Translations under genes and position numbers: made by a program | Notes under the pieces: generated by a model | Told to the model about the DNA's origin: nothing | Databases searched by the model: none | The model's input: the letters and a program-made list of their open reading frames with translations, nothing else | Part shown: piece after piece, positions 48,616-59,644 of the stretch | How the letters are laid out: the number at the start of each line of letters is the position of its first letter | Position numbering within the stretch: position 1 is the stretch's first letter | Origin: Moesziomyces globuligerus | Lineage: Eukaryota > Basidiomycota > Ustilaginomycetes > Ustilaginales > Ustilaginaceae | DNA: 64,000 nucleotides | Reading direction: 5' to 3' | Assembly (NCBI GenBank): GCA_030849465.1 | Contig: JARVLF010000018.1 | Span: forward strand, 558,001 to 622,000

Positions 48616-51600
48616 ATGTCGAGCGCATCCGCCTCTTCCTACAGCAGCGGCACCTCTTCCATCGGTATCGCCGCACAGCCCCTCTCCTTGCCCAAGGTCA
48701 TGCTCCGCAGGCTCGCAAGGCAGGCCTCCCAGAACCCAATCGAGGTCATCGTCACCATCTTCATCATCGTCACCCTCGCCTACTTCCAGCTCTTGCATGC
48801 CGTCACACACTCCAACTTCTTCGAGCCCATCTCCATCGAGGCAAGCACCCTCGCCGCCGGCTCCTCCTCCGGTCTCTTCAAGTGGGCCGGCGCAAGCAAG
48901 AAGCCCGCCACCGACTCTGCACACCAGGCAAAGCTCTCGCCGCTTCAGGCTGCTTCCAGCCATGTCGATACCGTCTTTGTCCGAAAGGCAGGCGAGGCCA
49001 ACGTCTGGCAGCCCCTCAGCCAGCTCGCCAAGGACCGCTCCCTGCACGGCCTGGACGACTCTGCCGCCCTCTACGACGCCTCTTCGCCTACCTTCTTCGT
49101 CGAGCCTGTCCTCGTGACGAGCGCAAGGGAGTCCTACATGGCCTCGCAGATCGAAGACGCCGTCCTCCCGTCGCTCTCCGCCAGCCTCGCCCACTCCATC
49201 GTCGGTGAGAACGCTCTGCCAACGCTCGTCTCGGATAAGGACTCGCATCACTCTGCCTACGTCTTTGGCAAGACCTTTGCCGACGTCTCGGCCGCCACCT
49301 CGGCCGCCGCCACTGGCGCCGCCGACGAGACCGCGCTCCGCAACGAGTTCCTCGGCAGCGTCGTCGACCCAGCCCGCCTCTCCAAGTCGCTCACCGCAGC
49401 CGTCAAGTCGGCGCCCCGTCCCGCTGGTGCCGTCGCCCAAGCTTCCGTTGCCGAGATCGACGAGCTCTACGACGCTCTGCGCGTCGTCCCGCTCGTCCCT
49501 GACAGCGAGTTCAACCCCTACGCACCCAACAACCTCAAGGGCAAGCGCGCCGCCTCAGGCAACGCCGAAGAGATCCAGCGCATCCGCTGGATGGCCTACG
49601 CCGCCAAGGCACTCGTCATCCGCTTCTGGGCCCTCCTCAAGAAGGCAGACTCGGCCGACATCTTTGTCATGCTCTCCGCCTACATCTTGATGCACGGCAC
49701 CTTTGTCAACCTCTTCCTCTCCATGCGCAAGTTTGGCAGCAACTTCTGGCTCGGCGCCTCCGTCCTCATGTCGTCCATCTTTGCCTTCCTCCTCGCCATC
49801 ACCTTTGCCTACCTCCTAGGCGTCACCGTCGACCCCATCTGCTTGTCCGAGGCGCTGCCTTTCCTCGTCATCCTCGTCGGCTTCGAGAAGCCCTACCTTC
49901 TCACCCGCGCCATCTTCACCCACCCGGACATCACTCCCTCGGCCAACGCTCTCACCTCCAAGGAGCGCTCCGAGCTCATCCTCAGCAACCTCGACCAGGC
50001 CTCCAAGCCCGAGATCGGCACGCTCGGCAAGACGCCGACCGCTGCGACCAACGGCGCTGCCGCCATGTCCCGCGAGGAGTCCTTCGTGCGTGCGCTCACA
50101 GAGCGTCTCAAGAACGAGGACAGCCTGCGCTGGGCCGAGCCCACCGCGACGCCCGCGCACGAGATCGTCGTCTCCGCTGTCAACCGCGTCGGCGTTCCCA
50201 TCATCCGTGATTACCTCATCGAGATCGCCGTCATGGCTGTCGGCGCCACCAGCGGCGTCAGCGGTCTTCGCGAATTCTGCCAGCTGGCTGCACTCATCCT
50301 GCTCTTCGACTGCATCTTCCTCTTTGCCTTCTACGTCTCCATCCTCACCGTCATGGTCGAGGTACACCGCATCAAGGTCAAGCGTGGCCTTCGCAAGCCC
50401 AAGCTCAGCGCCGAGCTCAGCCTCGACTCGGACTCGGCACCCTCCAGCCCGCTCTCCGAGACCTCCAACTCGCGCGAGCCCAGCCCCACGCCGTCCAACC
50501 GTCCCCTCTGGCACAAGATCTTCAAGACCGTCTTCGGCTACGCACCCTCGGAGAAGCGACGCAAGTCCGAGAACCCGCTCGGCCGTCTCAAGCTTCTGCT
50601 CATCACCTCCTTCCTCGTGCTGCACTCGTTCAACCTCATCTCGACCCTCACCAGGCAGTCGGCCATCACCCGCCACCACGCTACCTACGAGCCCTCGCCG
50701 TACCAGGTCGTCGCAGAGCAGTCGCCCATCTTTGGCCCCGCCGCCTCGTCCGCGATCGCCCCGCTGCTCGCACAGCTTTCGCTCACCCACCCTACCAACG
50801 TCGATCTGGTCGCCCACATCTCGGAGCCGACGATCCTGGTGCTGCTCGCGTCCAACGAGTCCGTCTCTGCCTCCCGTAGCCCGCTCGCCAGCGCCGCGCT
50901 CAACGCTTCCGGGGTCTACGCCCAGATTACATCGACCGGGGCCCGCCCCGTCGCCGTCGGCCGAGGCAGCTCGTCGCTCGCTGTCTTGGACAGCCTCATG
51001 AGCGGCTGGACCATCATCGTCGGTGATCCCGTCATTAGCAAGTGGATGTCGCTCGCTCTCGGTATCAGCATCTTCCTCAATGCGTACCTGCTCAAGGGCA
51101 TCGCCACCGGCAATGCTGCGCTGTCGGAAGGCAACGCGGCCGGCGCCGCCGCTTACGCCGCCGCCCGATTCATCGGCGCTCATTTGGACAGCGAGGCCAA
51201 GGCCATCGAAGAACACAGCGAGCGCCTGCGACGACGATGGAGCTCGCGCACCGAAACCGGCAAGCCTGGCGCTCCCGCGCGCGGCAAGAGCGCAGACGGC
51301 CTCAACGACTATCACCAGCGACTCGCCCAGATGTCTGCCTCGAAGGCCTCGGCTCCGCTCGCCAAGCTGACGCACGAGAACGACAAGCTCGCCGCCCCTT
51401 CGCAGTCTGCTGGCGTCAACGCTGTTCCGGCCGAGGCGATCAAGCCCGATGCGATGGAGGCTGTCAACAAGTCGGACGTCGCGCCCAGCTCCGAGGGCGA
51501 AGGTGCCGTTGCTGCGCCCGAGCAGCGTGGCCAGCAGATCCGCCTGCAGGACGCTGCGTACGTTGGACCCAACGGCGACGCCGTCGTGCGACCTCTGGAG

Positions 51601-53085
51601 GAACTCGTCGAAATCTACGCGGGCGGCGCTGGCGTCTTCTTCCTCACGGACGAGGAGGTTGTCACGCTGAGCCAGAACGGCAAGATCGCCGCCTACGCTC
51701 TGGAGAAGGTGCTGCAGGACCACGAGCGCGCTGTTCGCGTGCGTCGTGCGCTCGTGTCCCGTGCCTCGGCGACCAAGACGCTCGAGAGCTCGCTGCTGCC
51801 TCACCGCAACTACGACTATGCCAAGGTGATGGGCGCATGCTGCGAGAATGTGGTCGGCTACATGCCCATCCCCGTCGGCATTGCAGGCCCCCTCAACATT
51901 GACGGTCAGATCATGCCCATCCCGATGGCTACGACCGAAGGTACGCTGGTCGCTTCCACCTCGCGAGGCTGCAAGGCGCTCAACGCCGGTGGCGGAGTGA
52001 CGACGGTGCTGACGCAGGACGCCATGACGCGTGGCCCCGCACTCGAGTTCCCCAGCGTTGTGCAAGCGGCCAAGGCGAAGCGATGGATCGACTCGCAGGA
52101 CGGCGCCTCGACGATCAAGGCTGCGTTCGACTCGACGTCTCGGTTTGCGCGCCTCTCGTCGCTGCGCTGCGTGCTGGCCGGCCGCACGCTGTACGTGCGC
52201 TTCGCCACGTCGACGGGCGATGCGATGGGCATGAACATGATTTCCAAGGGCGTCGAAAAGGCGCTCGCCATGATGACCGAGGAGTACTTCCCCGAGATGA
52301 AGGTGCTCTCGCTCTCGGGCAACTACTGCACGGACAAGAAGCCGGCGGCGATCAACTGGATCGAAGGGCGCGGCAAGAGCGTGGTGGCCGAGGCGGTCGT
52401 GCCGGGGAGCGTGGTGCGTTCGGTGCTCAAGTGCACGGTGCGCGACCTGGTCAACCTGAACACCAAGAAGAACCTGATCGGCTCTGCGATGGCCGGCTCG
52501 GTGGGTGGCTTCAACGCGCACGCGGCCAACATCCTGACGGCGATCTATCTGGCGACGGGGCAGGATCCGGCGCAGAACGTCGAGTCGTCGAACTGCATCA
52601 CGCTGATGGAGGCGGTGAACGACGACCAGGATCTGCTGATCACCGTGTCGATGCCGAGCATCGAGGTGGGTACGGTGGGGGGCGGTACGGTGCTGCCGCC
52701 GCAGCGGTCGATGCTCGAGATGATGGGCATCGCGGGAGCGAATGCGACGACGCCCGGTGCCAACGCGCAGAGGCTGGCGCGCATCATTGCGGCGTCGGTC
52801 ATGGCGGGCGAGCTCTCGCTGATGGGCGCGCTGTGCGCGGGCCACCTGATCCAGGCGCACATGAAGCACAACCGATCCGTGCCGTCGACGCCCGGCACCA
52901 TGACGCCGCTGCCGAGGCCCGAGACGCCCAAGCACTTTGCGGCGTCCATGACGCCGCTCGTCGCGCCGCCCGTGGGCCAGTCGAATCGCGGATCGCCCAC
53001 GGGCATGCGCACCATCTCGATGACCAACCTCGCCATCCCGCCCTCGGATAGCACGGGCCGCGCGGCGTCGAGCCAGAACCAGTGA
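48616..53085 (+). CDS. HMG1: HMG-CoA reductase
   Basis: A 1489-residue 3-hydroxy-3-methylglutaryl-CoA reductase, the rate-limiting enzyme of the mevalonate pathway (sterols, isoprenoids). TM1 is at about 40-60. The sterol-sensing domain covers about 345-620, starting [20 protein letters not shown], with later TM helices to about 840. The catalytic domain is about 960-1430. Landmarks are [37 protein letters not shown] (catalytic Glu), [11 protein letters not shown] (NADPH binding), [18 protein letters not shown] (catalytic Lys), [17 protein letters not shown] (catalytic Asp) and [12 protein letters not shown]. It ends in [13 protein letters not shown] (catalytic His), whose Ser (residue 1421) aligns with the AMPK-regulated serine of animal enzymes. 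A Ser/Thr-Pro-rich tail of about 70 residues follows. ATG 48616 is the first in frame. Intronless. Confidence 0.97.
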   Translation: MSSASASSYSSGTSSIGIAAQPLSLPKVMLRRLARQASQNPIEVIVTIFIIVTLAYFQLLHAVTHSNFFEPISIEASTLAAGSSSGLFKWAGASKKPATDSAHQAKLSPLQAASSHVDTVFVRKAGEANVWQPLSQLAKDRSLHGLDDSAALYDASSPTFFVEPVLVTSARESYMASQIEDAVLPSLSASLAHSIVGENALPTLVSDKDSHHSAYVFGKTFADVSAATSAAATGAADETALRNEFLGSVVDPARLSKSLTAAVKSAPRPAGAVAQASVAEIDELYDALRVVPLVPDSEFNPYAPNNLKGKRAASGNAEEIQRIRWMAYAAKALVIRFWALLKKADSADIFVMLSAYILMHGTFVNLFLSMRKFGSNFWLGASVLMSSIFAFLLAITFAYLLGVTVDPICLSEALPFLVILVGFEKPYLLTRAIFTHPDITPSANALTSKERSELILSNLDQASKPEIGTLGKTPTAATNGAAAMSREESFVRALTERLKNEDSLRWAEPTATPAHEIVVSAVNRVGVPIIRDYLIEIAVMAVGATSGVSGLREFCQLAALILLFDCIFLFAFYVSILTVMVEVHRIKVKRGLRKPKLSAELSLDSDSAPSSPLSETSNSREPSPTPSNRPLWHKIFKTVFGYAPSEKRRKSENPLGRLKLLLITSFLVLHSFNLISTLTRQSAITRHHATYEPSPYQVVAEQSPIFGPAASSAIAPLLAQLSLTHPTNVDLVAHISEPTILVLLASNESVSASRSPLASAALNASGVYAQITSTGARPVAVGRGSSSLAVLDSLMSGWTIIVGDPVISKWMSLALGISIFLNAYLLKGIATGNAALSEGNAAGAAAYAAARFIGAHLDSEAKAIEEHSERLRRRWSSRTETGKPGAPARGKSADGLNDYHQRLAQMSASKASAPLAKLTHENDKLAAPSQSAGVNAVPAEAIKPDAMEAVNKSDVAPSSEGEGAVAAPEQRGQQIRLQDAAYVGPNGDAVVRPLEELVEIYAGGAGVFFLTDEEVVTLSQNGKIAAYALEKVLQDHERAVRVRRALVSRASATKTLESSLLPHRNYDYAKVMGACCENVVGYMPIPVGIAGPLNIDGQIMPIPMATTEGTLVASTSRGCKALNAGGGVTTVLTQDAMTRGPALEFPSVVQAAKAKRWIDSQDGASTIKAAFDSTSRFARLSSLRCVLAGRTLYVRFATSTGDAMGMNMISKGVEKALAMMTEEYFPEMKVLSLSGNYCTDKKPAAINWIEGRGKSVVAEAVVPGSVVRSVLKCTVRDLVNLNTKKNLIGSAMAGSVGGFNAHAANILTAIYLATGQDPAQNVESSNCITLMEAVNDDQDLLITVSMPSIEVGTVGGGTVLPPQRSMLEMMGIAGANATTPGANAQRLARIIAASVMAGELSLMGALCAGHLIQAHMKHNRSVPSTPGTMTPLPRPETPKHFAASMTPLVAPPVGQSNRGSPTGMRTISMTNLAIPPSDSTGRAASSQNQ

Positions 53086-53193
53086 ACGGATCTTGCTCCA
53101 CTTGGCAATCATTGTACATATCAAAACATACTACCGCTCTCTTTAGAAACTCGGTGCATGCTTAGCCAGTTCACGGACGAGGTCGATTCGAGA

Positions 53194-53949
53194 TTAGTGG
53201 CCGAAGCTGTGGGAGGAAGCTAGGGAGTCGGAGCCGACCTTGTGGTCTTTGAGCTGGGGGGCGGATTCGTAGACGATGTTTTGGGGAGCCTGTCTGTTGA
53301 TGCCCGAGTTCTTGCCCTTGAAGCCGAGGAAGGTGAGGGCCGAGTAGTCGGCTGCGATGCTTGCGGGGATGAAGAGGGTGATCGAGTCGGTGTTGGACCA
53401 TTTGACCTGTTGGAGAGGGAAGCTGACGACCTCGGTGGTGTCTGCTGTTGTAGGGATCGACTTGAGCTCGGTGATGATTTTGGTGGTGGGTAGGCTTTCG
53501 ATGTCGTCAAAGTTGAGTGTGGATTCGGGGAGGTTCTTGAAGAGTTTGATCGAGGTGGGGGTGTGGTCTGGATTCGAGCCGGGACGTAGGAGGAGGGTGG
53601 AGAGCTTGACTGGAGCGGTGAAGGGGATGTGGAGGATGAGTTGATCGTCGGCATCCGAGACGAGTTGGGGCTCGGGATCGTTGCGTCGATCCCACGGCTT
53701 TACGATCGCAGCTCCTGAACCCGAGACCGACTCGTTGAGCGCAACGATTCGATCGCGATCGATGCTGCTGTACAGCAGATCTTGATCTCCCTAAACCGTC
53801 GAGGTTTGATGCGAGATGGGATTCAGCCAACCGAGACAGCATCAGCAGTGGCGGGAGGAGGCGCAACTTACCTCGTCGGCTTTGACGTGATCATCGTCAT
53901 GATCGTGATCGTGACCGCAAGGCCCGGAGTGCGAGTGATGATGCGACAT
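53194..53949 (-). CDS. PITH domain protein (PITHD1-like)
   Basis: Two exons on the minus strand, 53949-53872 and 53790-53194, give 224 residues. Exon 1 encodes a His/Asp-rich start (MSHHHSHSGPCGHDHDHDDD), as in PITHD1 proteins of other eukaryotes. Splicing (GTAAG...TTTAG, 81-base intron) continues into the PITH domain: LLYSSIDRDRIVALNESVSG, IVKPWDRRNDPEPQLVSDAD, DQLILHIPFTAPVKLSTLLL and ADYSALTFLGFKGKNSGINR. PITH is also the C-terminal, proteasome-interacting domain of thioredoxin-like TXNL1; no thioredoxin domain is present here. Function in fungi is poorly defined. Human PITHD1 is 211 residues, so the length fits. Convergent with HMG-CoA reductase (108 bp), divergent from the SMP-C2 gene. 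Confidence 0.9.
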
Positions 53950-54716
53950 CGTAGACAAGCCTGCGAAAGATGCGTGCGCTGATGCCAGTGGTGTTGGTCT
54001 TGCAAGTCCGTGGTGCAATCACAATGTGGAGAAGATGCCACGGCCACGCACTCGGGTTTCGGGACTCGCCCCGTTGGCGCGCGCGCTGCTGTTAGGTTTC
54101 CTTCAAAGCGCTGGTCGTGACAGCTCAGAGAGTTCACCCGCCCGGAAGCTGACGCCAAGAGTGGCTTTAGCGCGCTGCGTTGCATGACATCACTCGCGCA
54201 GCACCGAGCTAGCCTCGCTCGAGCCGTCGACCTTGCAGCTCGGCACACCCACCGAATCATGTCTTGCAGTCTGCACACAGGTCTAGCACTGGATCTGCTG
54301 AGTATCAGTGCGTGTGGTCGATGAGCGGCAACGCAGCAAGGGTCGGCGTCGAGCCAGAGCCAGAGCGAGCGCCATCTCGTTGCGAGCCGCGTTCGGATAG
54401 CCTGCCGATGCGGTGTGGGATCCGAAGTCAGCTAGCTTCAGGGTCCAAGCTCGCTCATTCATCCGGACTGCATTCGGCTGAGTTGACGTGCTTTCGCTTT
54501 CTGATCCGGCATGTGGCAAGAGACCGCAGAGGCTCTGTAAGCCTCTTGGCATTCGAGCCTTCCTCGGAACTCCTCGTCCATCGGCTGACTTCCGATGGGC
54601 CGTGACTCGGCCCACTTGATGCCAGCTTGCCAGCGAGCTAGCCAGCGAGCTAGCCAGGATGCCTCTTGGCTTCACACCGTCATCTCTCCATCGGACGAGC
54701 AAGGTGCGCGGCAACA
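53950..54716. promoter_or_regulatory. Divergent promoter region, PITH gene / SMP-C2 gene
   Basis: 767 bp without a gene. A direct repeat of GCCAGCGAGCTA (two copies plus GCCAG) lies at 54629-54657, about 60 bp before the SMP-C2 gene ATG. Confidence 0.55.
54629..54657. repeat. Tandem 12-mer GCCAGCGAGCTA
   Basis: Two perfect copies plus a partial third close to the ATG of the SMP-C2 gene. Confidence 0.9.
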
Positions 54717-57700
54717 ATGGCGGATCGTTCCGAGGGCATCCACCACACCCACCGCGACTACTACTCCGAGTCGTCGCCCATCCCCTCCATCCAGCGCTTC
54801 TTCAAGAAGGGCCTCTCCGAGGTCATCGCCAAGCGCAACCAGCCCGACTCGGAGTCGGACGCCGACTCGGACGACGAGGACGCCCAGCGACGCGCCATCG
54901 CCCAGCTCCAAGCTGCTGCCGCCGCCGCCAGCCAACCGAGCGCTCAACAGCCGCCGCCCACGGACGATCAGTTCAAGACCACCCCCAAGAAGCGGCTATC
55001 CAGCCTCCTGAGCGCATCAAAGCACTCGCACGAAGCCGATCGCGACCACATAGATGACCAGCACACAGACGTACGCGCTGAGCCCGACGAGTACGACCTA
55101 GATGATGAGCGCCGCAAGCAGACGCATCGCAAGCCCGAAGAGGTCGACAAGGCCTACAAGCGTAGCCGCAAGCCACGCCTCGCCCAAGACCCCATCACGG
55201 GCAAGTCCACCTGGATCCACGACGTAGGCAAGCGCGAGTACCGCCATACGCTCCGCTTGGCCGATGCCGGAGACACGGCCGGCAGAGAACAGGTCCTGCG
55301 TTCCCGCCTCCGAGACAACATCACCTCCCAAGCCTTCCCACCCGCACATCCGCTCCCAACCTCCATACGCGCCATCCATCCCCGTCTCTTACCCCTCTTC
55401 GCAGCCTGGGCCCTCCTCACCCTCGTCGGCTGGATCCCCAGACTCATCAGCGTCGGCCTCAATGCGTGGCTCCTCTGGTGGACCTGGCGCACCGTGCTGT
55501 CCGGCGCAGAGGATCAGAGGTGGCATCGAGAGCGCCTCCGTGGCGAGCAAACGCGTGCCTCCGAGCTTCAGGACAAGGAGCGCGACGAGGATGGAGCTCA
55601 AGGCATCTCGGAAGGAGCAGAATGGCTCAACGCCATCCTCGACTCCCTCTGGTCCGTGATGAATCCAGACCTCTTCTCGACGCTCGGCAGCACGCTCGAG
55701 GACGTCATGCAGGCCTCCATCCCTGGCTTCATCCACTCCGTCAAAGTCGAAGACCTCGCACAGGGATCCACGCCCATCCGCATCACTGGCCTCCGCATCC
55801 TCCCCGAGAACCACGTCGAGAGCCTCAAGGACGAGATGCGCAAGCACGTCAAGGAGCAGCAAAAAGTAGACACTAGCCATCAAGACAGCGGATCTGCGCG
55901 CATCGAGGGTGAGATCGAAAAGGAGGCCAAGAGGCAGGAGGAGGAGCAGACCGGCGAGCACTACGTCAACCTCGAGCTCGCCTTTGTCTATCGCGCTCGT
56001 CCCACCGCCAGCGCCGTGGGTGCCAAGAGCCGCAACGCGCATCTGCTCATCAAGTTCTGGATCGGCGCGCGCAAGCTGCTCATGCTGCCGCTGCCCGTAT
56101 GGGTCGAGATCAAAGGCTTCGTCGGCACCGTGCGCGCGCGCGTCCAGCTCACCTCGGACCCGCCGTTTATCAAAAACGTCAGCTTCACCTTTTGCGGCCT
56201 CCCCCGCGTCGGCATCGAGGTGGTCCCGCTGCACATCAACACGTCGCACATCCCCTTCCTCTCGAGCTTCATCGAGAGCTCCATCGACGCCGCCGTCGGC
56301 ATGTTTGTCATGCCCTCCTCGCTCACCCTAGACGTGGGCGAGATGCTCATGGGCGACAACATCAAGCGCGAAGTCAACGCGCTCGGCGTCGTCGTCGTCA
56401 ACATCCACTCGGCCGAGGACCTCGAAAAACAGGACCTCCGCGGCTCCTCGGATCCCTACTGCACCCTCAGCCTCGCAAAGGTCGGCAAGATCCTCTACAG
56501 CACCCGCGTCGTCATCAACGACCTCTCGCCCCGCTGGGAGGAGCGACACGTCATCCTCGTCACCAGAGAGCATCTCGACTCGCACGACAGGGTCTCCATC
56601 GCCCTCTGGGACTCGGATCGCTTCTCGGCAGACGACATGCTCGGCAGCGCCGAGGTCCCCCTCGTCGACCTCGCCAAGCATCCCAACCGCCTCTACAAGC
56701 GCAGAGACACGCTCAAGGGTCTCGACAGGGAGAGGACAAAACAGGGCACCGTATCCTGGAGCCTCGGCTTCTTCTCCAAGGCTCCCACCTCGTGGAAGCA
56801 GGAAAAGGACCATGCTACAGGCGAGAATAAAGCGCAAAGCGACGTTCAGGGCTCAGATGCTGCGGATGATGCTGGCAACGACGGAGACAGCGAGTCCGAG
56901 CATGACGGGCGCGAGCTCGAGGACGATACCATCGAGCCCAACAGTCCGCTCTCGCAGGAGACGCTCGACGAGGAGCGCAAGAAGCAGACGCGCAACCAGG
57001 CCACTGCGGTCGACTTTGAGCCGCCCGATCCGAGCCTGCCGTCCGGCATCCTGTCGTTGCAGATCCACCAGATCGCCGGTCTGGAAGTGACCGACCTGCA
57101 CCGCTCCAAACGGCCGCGGCGCAAGGACGAGCCGGGCCAGGACGTCGAAGGCGTCGAGACGGAGAACGACCCTGATCAGGCGCCGTCTGCCTACTGCCGC
57201 TTGATCATAAACGATGAGGTCGTCTTCCAGACGCGGACCAAGGCGCTCAACGCGAATCCGTTCTACAACGCCGGTACGGAGCGCTTTGTGCGCGACTGGC
57301 GCCGGACGCTCGTCATGGTGGTGGTCTACGACTTCCGGGTGCGCGAAGCAGACGCGATCCTCGGCGTCGTGCCGATCAAGCTCTCGGAGCTCTTCGAGAG
57401 CAGCTCGCAGGTGACGCGCTTCTTCCCGCTCGCCGGCGGCGTGGGCCACGGCCGCATCCGGCTCTCGCTGCTCTTCCGTCCGATCCAGCACACCAGCCGG
57501 GCGCGCAACAGGCTCGGCTGGAACATCGGCACGGTGCGTCTGCTCTCGTCGCCCGTCGCCTCGGAGTTCGACGAGGCCAAGGGCGCGTCTGCGCGCGACG
57601 TGCACCTCGTCGCGCTGCGCGCGTCGACGCTGGCGGGCAGCGCCAAGATCTCTGCCAACCGAGCACGCTACGTCGACCGCGGATCCAAGGAGGCGGTCGA

Positions 57701-58544
57701 GTGGCGACTGACCGACGACGAGTTCCCCTACAAGGTGCCGGCGCGGCGGAGGTATGCGGCGCCGTACGTGATCGAGTTCCGCGCGCTGAGCGCGCTCGGC
57801 AAGCGCAAGACAACGCACATGTGCATCGTCTGGATGCAGGATCTGCCGGACGACGACGTGGTCGAGATGCGTCTGCCCATCTGGCGCCCCTGCGCCGGCG
57901 GCGACTTTCACCGCCTCCGTCAGAACTACCACGACTACACCAACGAGGCCGAGGCCGAGGCGCTCGGCGTCGAGCGCATCGGCTACCTCCACGTCACGAT
58001 GCAGTTCAAGTCCGGCCTCGGCAAGGTGCACACCAAGTTCGACCACAACCCGGGCGCCAAGCTCGTCATGGACGCGTGGCGCGTCTGCATCGCGCTCGGC
58101 CTCCGCAGCGTCTCGGGCGACTTTGCCAACGCGCGCCTCAACGCAGACGGATATCTCGAGGACCAGCAGGAGGCCGAGCGCGAGTCGGAGCCCGGCGAAG
58201 CGTATTCGGACGACTCGGATACAGACGGTCAAGACGGACGCGAGGCTCCTGCCGAACACGACGGTGATCTGCGGCCTGCCGATGGCGCTGCTGCGTCATC
58301 GGATACAGCGAGCAGTGGGGAGGAGGACGGCGAGGCGCAGCACTCGCGCTCGCTCAAGCACAAGTACGCAGAGTGGAAGGCGGAAAAGCAGGAGCTCCAT
58401 CGACAGCACAAGGGGATCAAGCAGTACAAGCCCGTCCGCACGCTCACCTGGGTCGGCCATACGGCCAAGTCGGCAGGCGCCGGGCTCAAGAGCAGATTCG
58501 ACATCCAGGACCGTCGATCCCAGCATGTCGAGACCGAGCTCTAG
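54717..58544 (+). CDS. SMP and C2 domain protein, Mug190/tricalbin-like
   Basis: A 1275-residue protein with the layout of ER-plasma membrane contact-site lipid-transfer proteins. A hydrophilic N-terminus (about 1-220) is followed by a hydrophobic hairpin (about 224-262, LLPLFAAWALLTLVGWIPRL and VGLNAWLLWWTWRTV), an SMP lipid-binding domain (about 300-550, starting EGAEWLNAILDSLWSVMNPD and including PVWVEIKGFVGTVRARVQL), a first C2 domain (about 558-690, GVVVVNIHSAEDLEKQDLRG with SDPYCTL), and a second, partly degenerate C2 (about 778-930, GILSLQIHQIAGLEVTDLHR). The rest resembles the C-terminus of fission yeast Mug190. Acidic Asp/Glu/Ser-rich linkers separate domains. Tricalbins and Mug190 share SMP plus C2; the Mug190-type fits better because a single hairpin and few C2 domains are present. 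ATG 54717 is the first in frame. No intron. Confidence 0.88.
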   Translation: MADRSEGIHHTHRDYYSESSPIPSIQRFFKKGLSEVIAKRNQPDSESDADSDDEDAQRRAIAQLQAAAAAASQPSAQQPPPTDDQFKTTPKKRLSSLLSASKHSHEADRDHIDDQHTDVRAEPDEYDLDDERRKQTHRKPEEVDKAYKRSRKPRLAQDPITGKSTWIHDVGKREYRHTLRLADAGDTAGREQVLRSRLRDNITSQAFPPAHPLPTSIRAIHPRLLPLFAAWALLTLVGWIPRLISVGLNAWLLWWTWRTVLSGAEDQRWHRERLRGEQTRASELQDKERDEDGAQGISEGAEWLNAILDSLWSVMNPDLFSTLGSTLEDVMQASIPGFIHSVKVEDLAQGSTPIRITGLRILPENHVESLKDEMRKHVKEQQKVDTSHQDSGSARIEGEIEKEAKRQEEEQTGEHYVNLELAFVYRARPTASAVGAKSRNAHLLIKFWIGARKLLMLPLPVWVEIKGFVGTVRARVQLTSDPPFIKNVSFTFCGLPRVGIEVVPLHINTSHIPFLSSFIESSIDAAVGMFVMPSSLTLDVGEMLMGDNIKREVNALGVVVVNIHSAEDLEKQDLRGSSDPYCTLSLAKVGKILYSTRVVINDLSPRWEERHVILVTREHLDSHDRVSIALWDSDRFSADDMLGSAEVPLVDLAKHPNRLYKRRDTLKGLDRERTKQGTVSWSLGFFSKAPTSWKQEKDHATGENKAQSDVQGSDAADDAGNDGDSESEHDGRELEDDTIEPNSPLSQETLDEERKKQTRNQATAVDFEPPDPSLPSGILSLQIHQIAGLEVTDLHRSKRPRRKDEPGQDVEGVETENDPDQAPSAYCRLIINDEVVFQTRTKALNANPFYNAGTERFVRDWRRTLVMVVVYDFRVREADAILGVVPIKLSELFESSSQVTRFFPLAGGVGHGRIRLSLLFRPIQHTSRARNRLGWNIGTVRLLSSPVASEFDEAKGASARDVHLVALRASTLAGSAKISANRARYVDRGSKEAVEWRLTDDEFPYKVPARRRYAAPYVIEFRALSALGKRKTTHMCIVWMQDLPDDDVVEMRLPIWRPCAGGDFHRLRQNYHDYTNEAEAEALGVERIGYLHVTMQFKSGLGKVHTKFDHNPGAKLVMDAWRVCIALGLRSVSGDFANARLNADGYLEDQQEAERESEPGEAYSDDSDTDGQDGREAPAEHDGDLRPADGAAASSDTASSGEEDGEAQHSRSLKHKYAEWKAEKQELHRQHKGIKQYKPVRTLTWVGHTAKSAGAGLKSRFDIQDRRSQHVETEL

Positions 58545-59164
58545 TATGCCTCGGCGTCTTCTTTTGCAATGCGGCGATCAGCCCCAAAGGTGTGAGCACG
58601 ACCCCGCAGCCGAGGTGTGAGGTGCCTTCGTTAGACCATGCGCTGTTCTTTTTTTGATTGCGGAAAATTCGGACAGACTTGACAGGTGGACGGATCGACG
58701 CTCGGCTAAATGCATTAACCAAGCGGCTGGGGATGCAGAGGAAGGCTTCCGTGCGTGGAGGCGGCGGCGGTGCTCCGGTGTGGGTTCAATTCGCACGGCG
58801 TGCGTGTGCCGCCCGCCGGCGATCAACAACAACACTCGGCCAACACCCGCATCATGCACTCGGCCCAGCGGAACACCGCGTGATGAAGCCAGTGTTGCGT
58901 GCGGTTTCAGCGTGAGCGACCTGGTGGGACGTTTGGCGCTGATGGACTTGCATGTGGGGGAAAACGGTGGGGAGAAGGGAGGACCTTGCTCTTTCGTGCT
59001 GCTATGCTCAGGCCTCTGTCCTAGCATACATACTCGAGCCGTCCGTCTCACCTCTCCGTTGTCCCTCCTTATCCAGTCGATCTTGACATCCCTTGTCCCT
59101 CCTACGCTCTACGCAGCGATCCTCGCGCTCGTATCACGCTCTCGACTTGAGCTCCCTTGGCATC
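58545..59164. promoter_or_regulatory. Intergenic: SMP-C2 gene 3' end and Kre9-like gene promoter
   Basis: 620 bp without a supportable gene. A tRNA-like GGGTTCAATTC at about 58782 was checked and does not give a fold. Confidence 0.45.
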
Positions 59165-59644
59165 ATGGTTGGGATCGGCACGTTTTTCTCCGCTCTGGTG
59201 CTTGCGGTGCCGTTGGTAGCGGGGCAAGCGTCGAACGATGATCCTCGAGGCAAAGTGCTGTACGTCAACTACCCCTCGTGCGATCACTACCGCTGCGAGG
59301 TGGTCTGGCGACAGGCAGAGTCGGTGTACGTCAATTGGCTCAACGCACCCAAGGGAGGGCTGCGCATCCAACTCGCTCCCGCAGACGCCTCCACCGGTCT
59401 AAAGACGTATACCGTCACCGACTACGTTGGCAGCATCCATGGCTACTCGGGCAAGAAGTGCAACGATATGGGTACGGCCGAAAAGTGCGGTCGCTTCGAC
59501 TGGACCGTGCCCAGAAACATCGCCCCGGGAAAGTACCAAATCGAGGTCTCGTCGCTCGCCAAACCTAGCATCGTAGGCTACACAGATACCGTCGTCGTCA
59601 AAAAGATCAAGACCAAACGCCACGATACCAACAGACTCGACTAA
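59165..59644 (+). CDS. Secreted Kre9/Knh1-like beta-sandwich protein
   Basis: A 159-residue protein with a clear signal peptide (residues 1-20: GIGTFFSALVLAVPLVAGQA). The mature part matches the pattern of the Kre9/KNH family (often listed as Ser-Thr-rich GPI-anchored membrane family): a W-containing strand with WRQAESVYVNWLNAPKGGLR, a middle segment with Tyr/Thr strands, and the closing CGRFDWTVPRNIAPGKYQIE, as in family members that end in W-x-VP...G-x-Y-x-I. Four cysteines (DHYRCEVVW, PSCDHY, GKKCNDMG, AEKCGRF) could form two disulfides. The C-terminus is basic (VVVKKIKTKRHD) and shows no GPI signal, so it is likely free in the cell wall or medium. Family members act in beta-1,6-glucan assembly; a host-interaction role is possible but not shown. 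Confidence 0.8.
   Translation: MVGIGTFFSALVLAVPLVAGQASNDDPRGKVLYVNYPSCDHYRCEVVWRQAESVYVNWLNAPKGGLRIQLAPADASTGLKTYTVTDYVGSIHGYSGKKCNDMGTAEKCGRFDWTVPRNIAPGKYQIEVSSLAKPSIVGYTDTVVVKKIKTKRHDTNRLD

Noticed and set aside
49816..53124. 1100-codon antisense frame across HMG-CoA reductase
   Set aside because: Same cause as above: antisense of a biased GC-rich gene, with Arg/His-rich low-complexity product.
58700..58830. Possible tRNA around GGGTTCAATTC
   Set aside because: Stem positions do not pair properly and no plausible anticodon arm was found.
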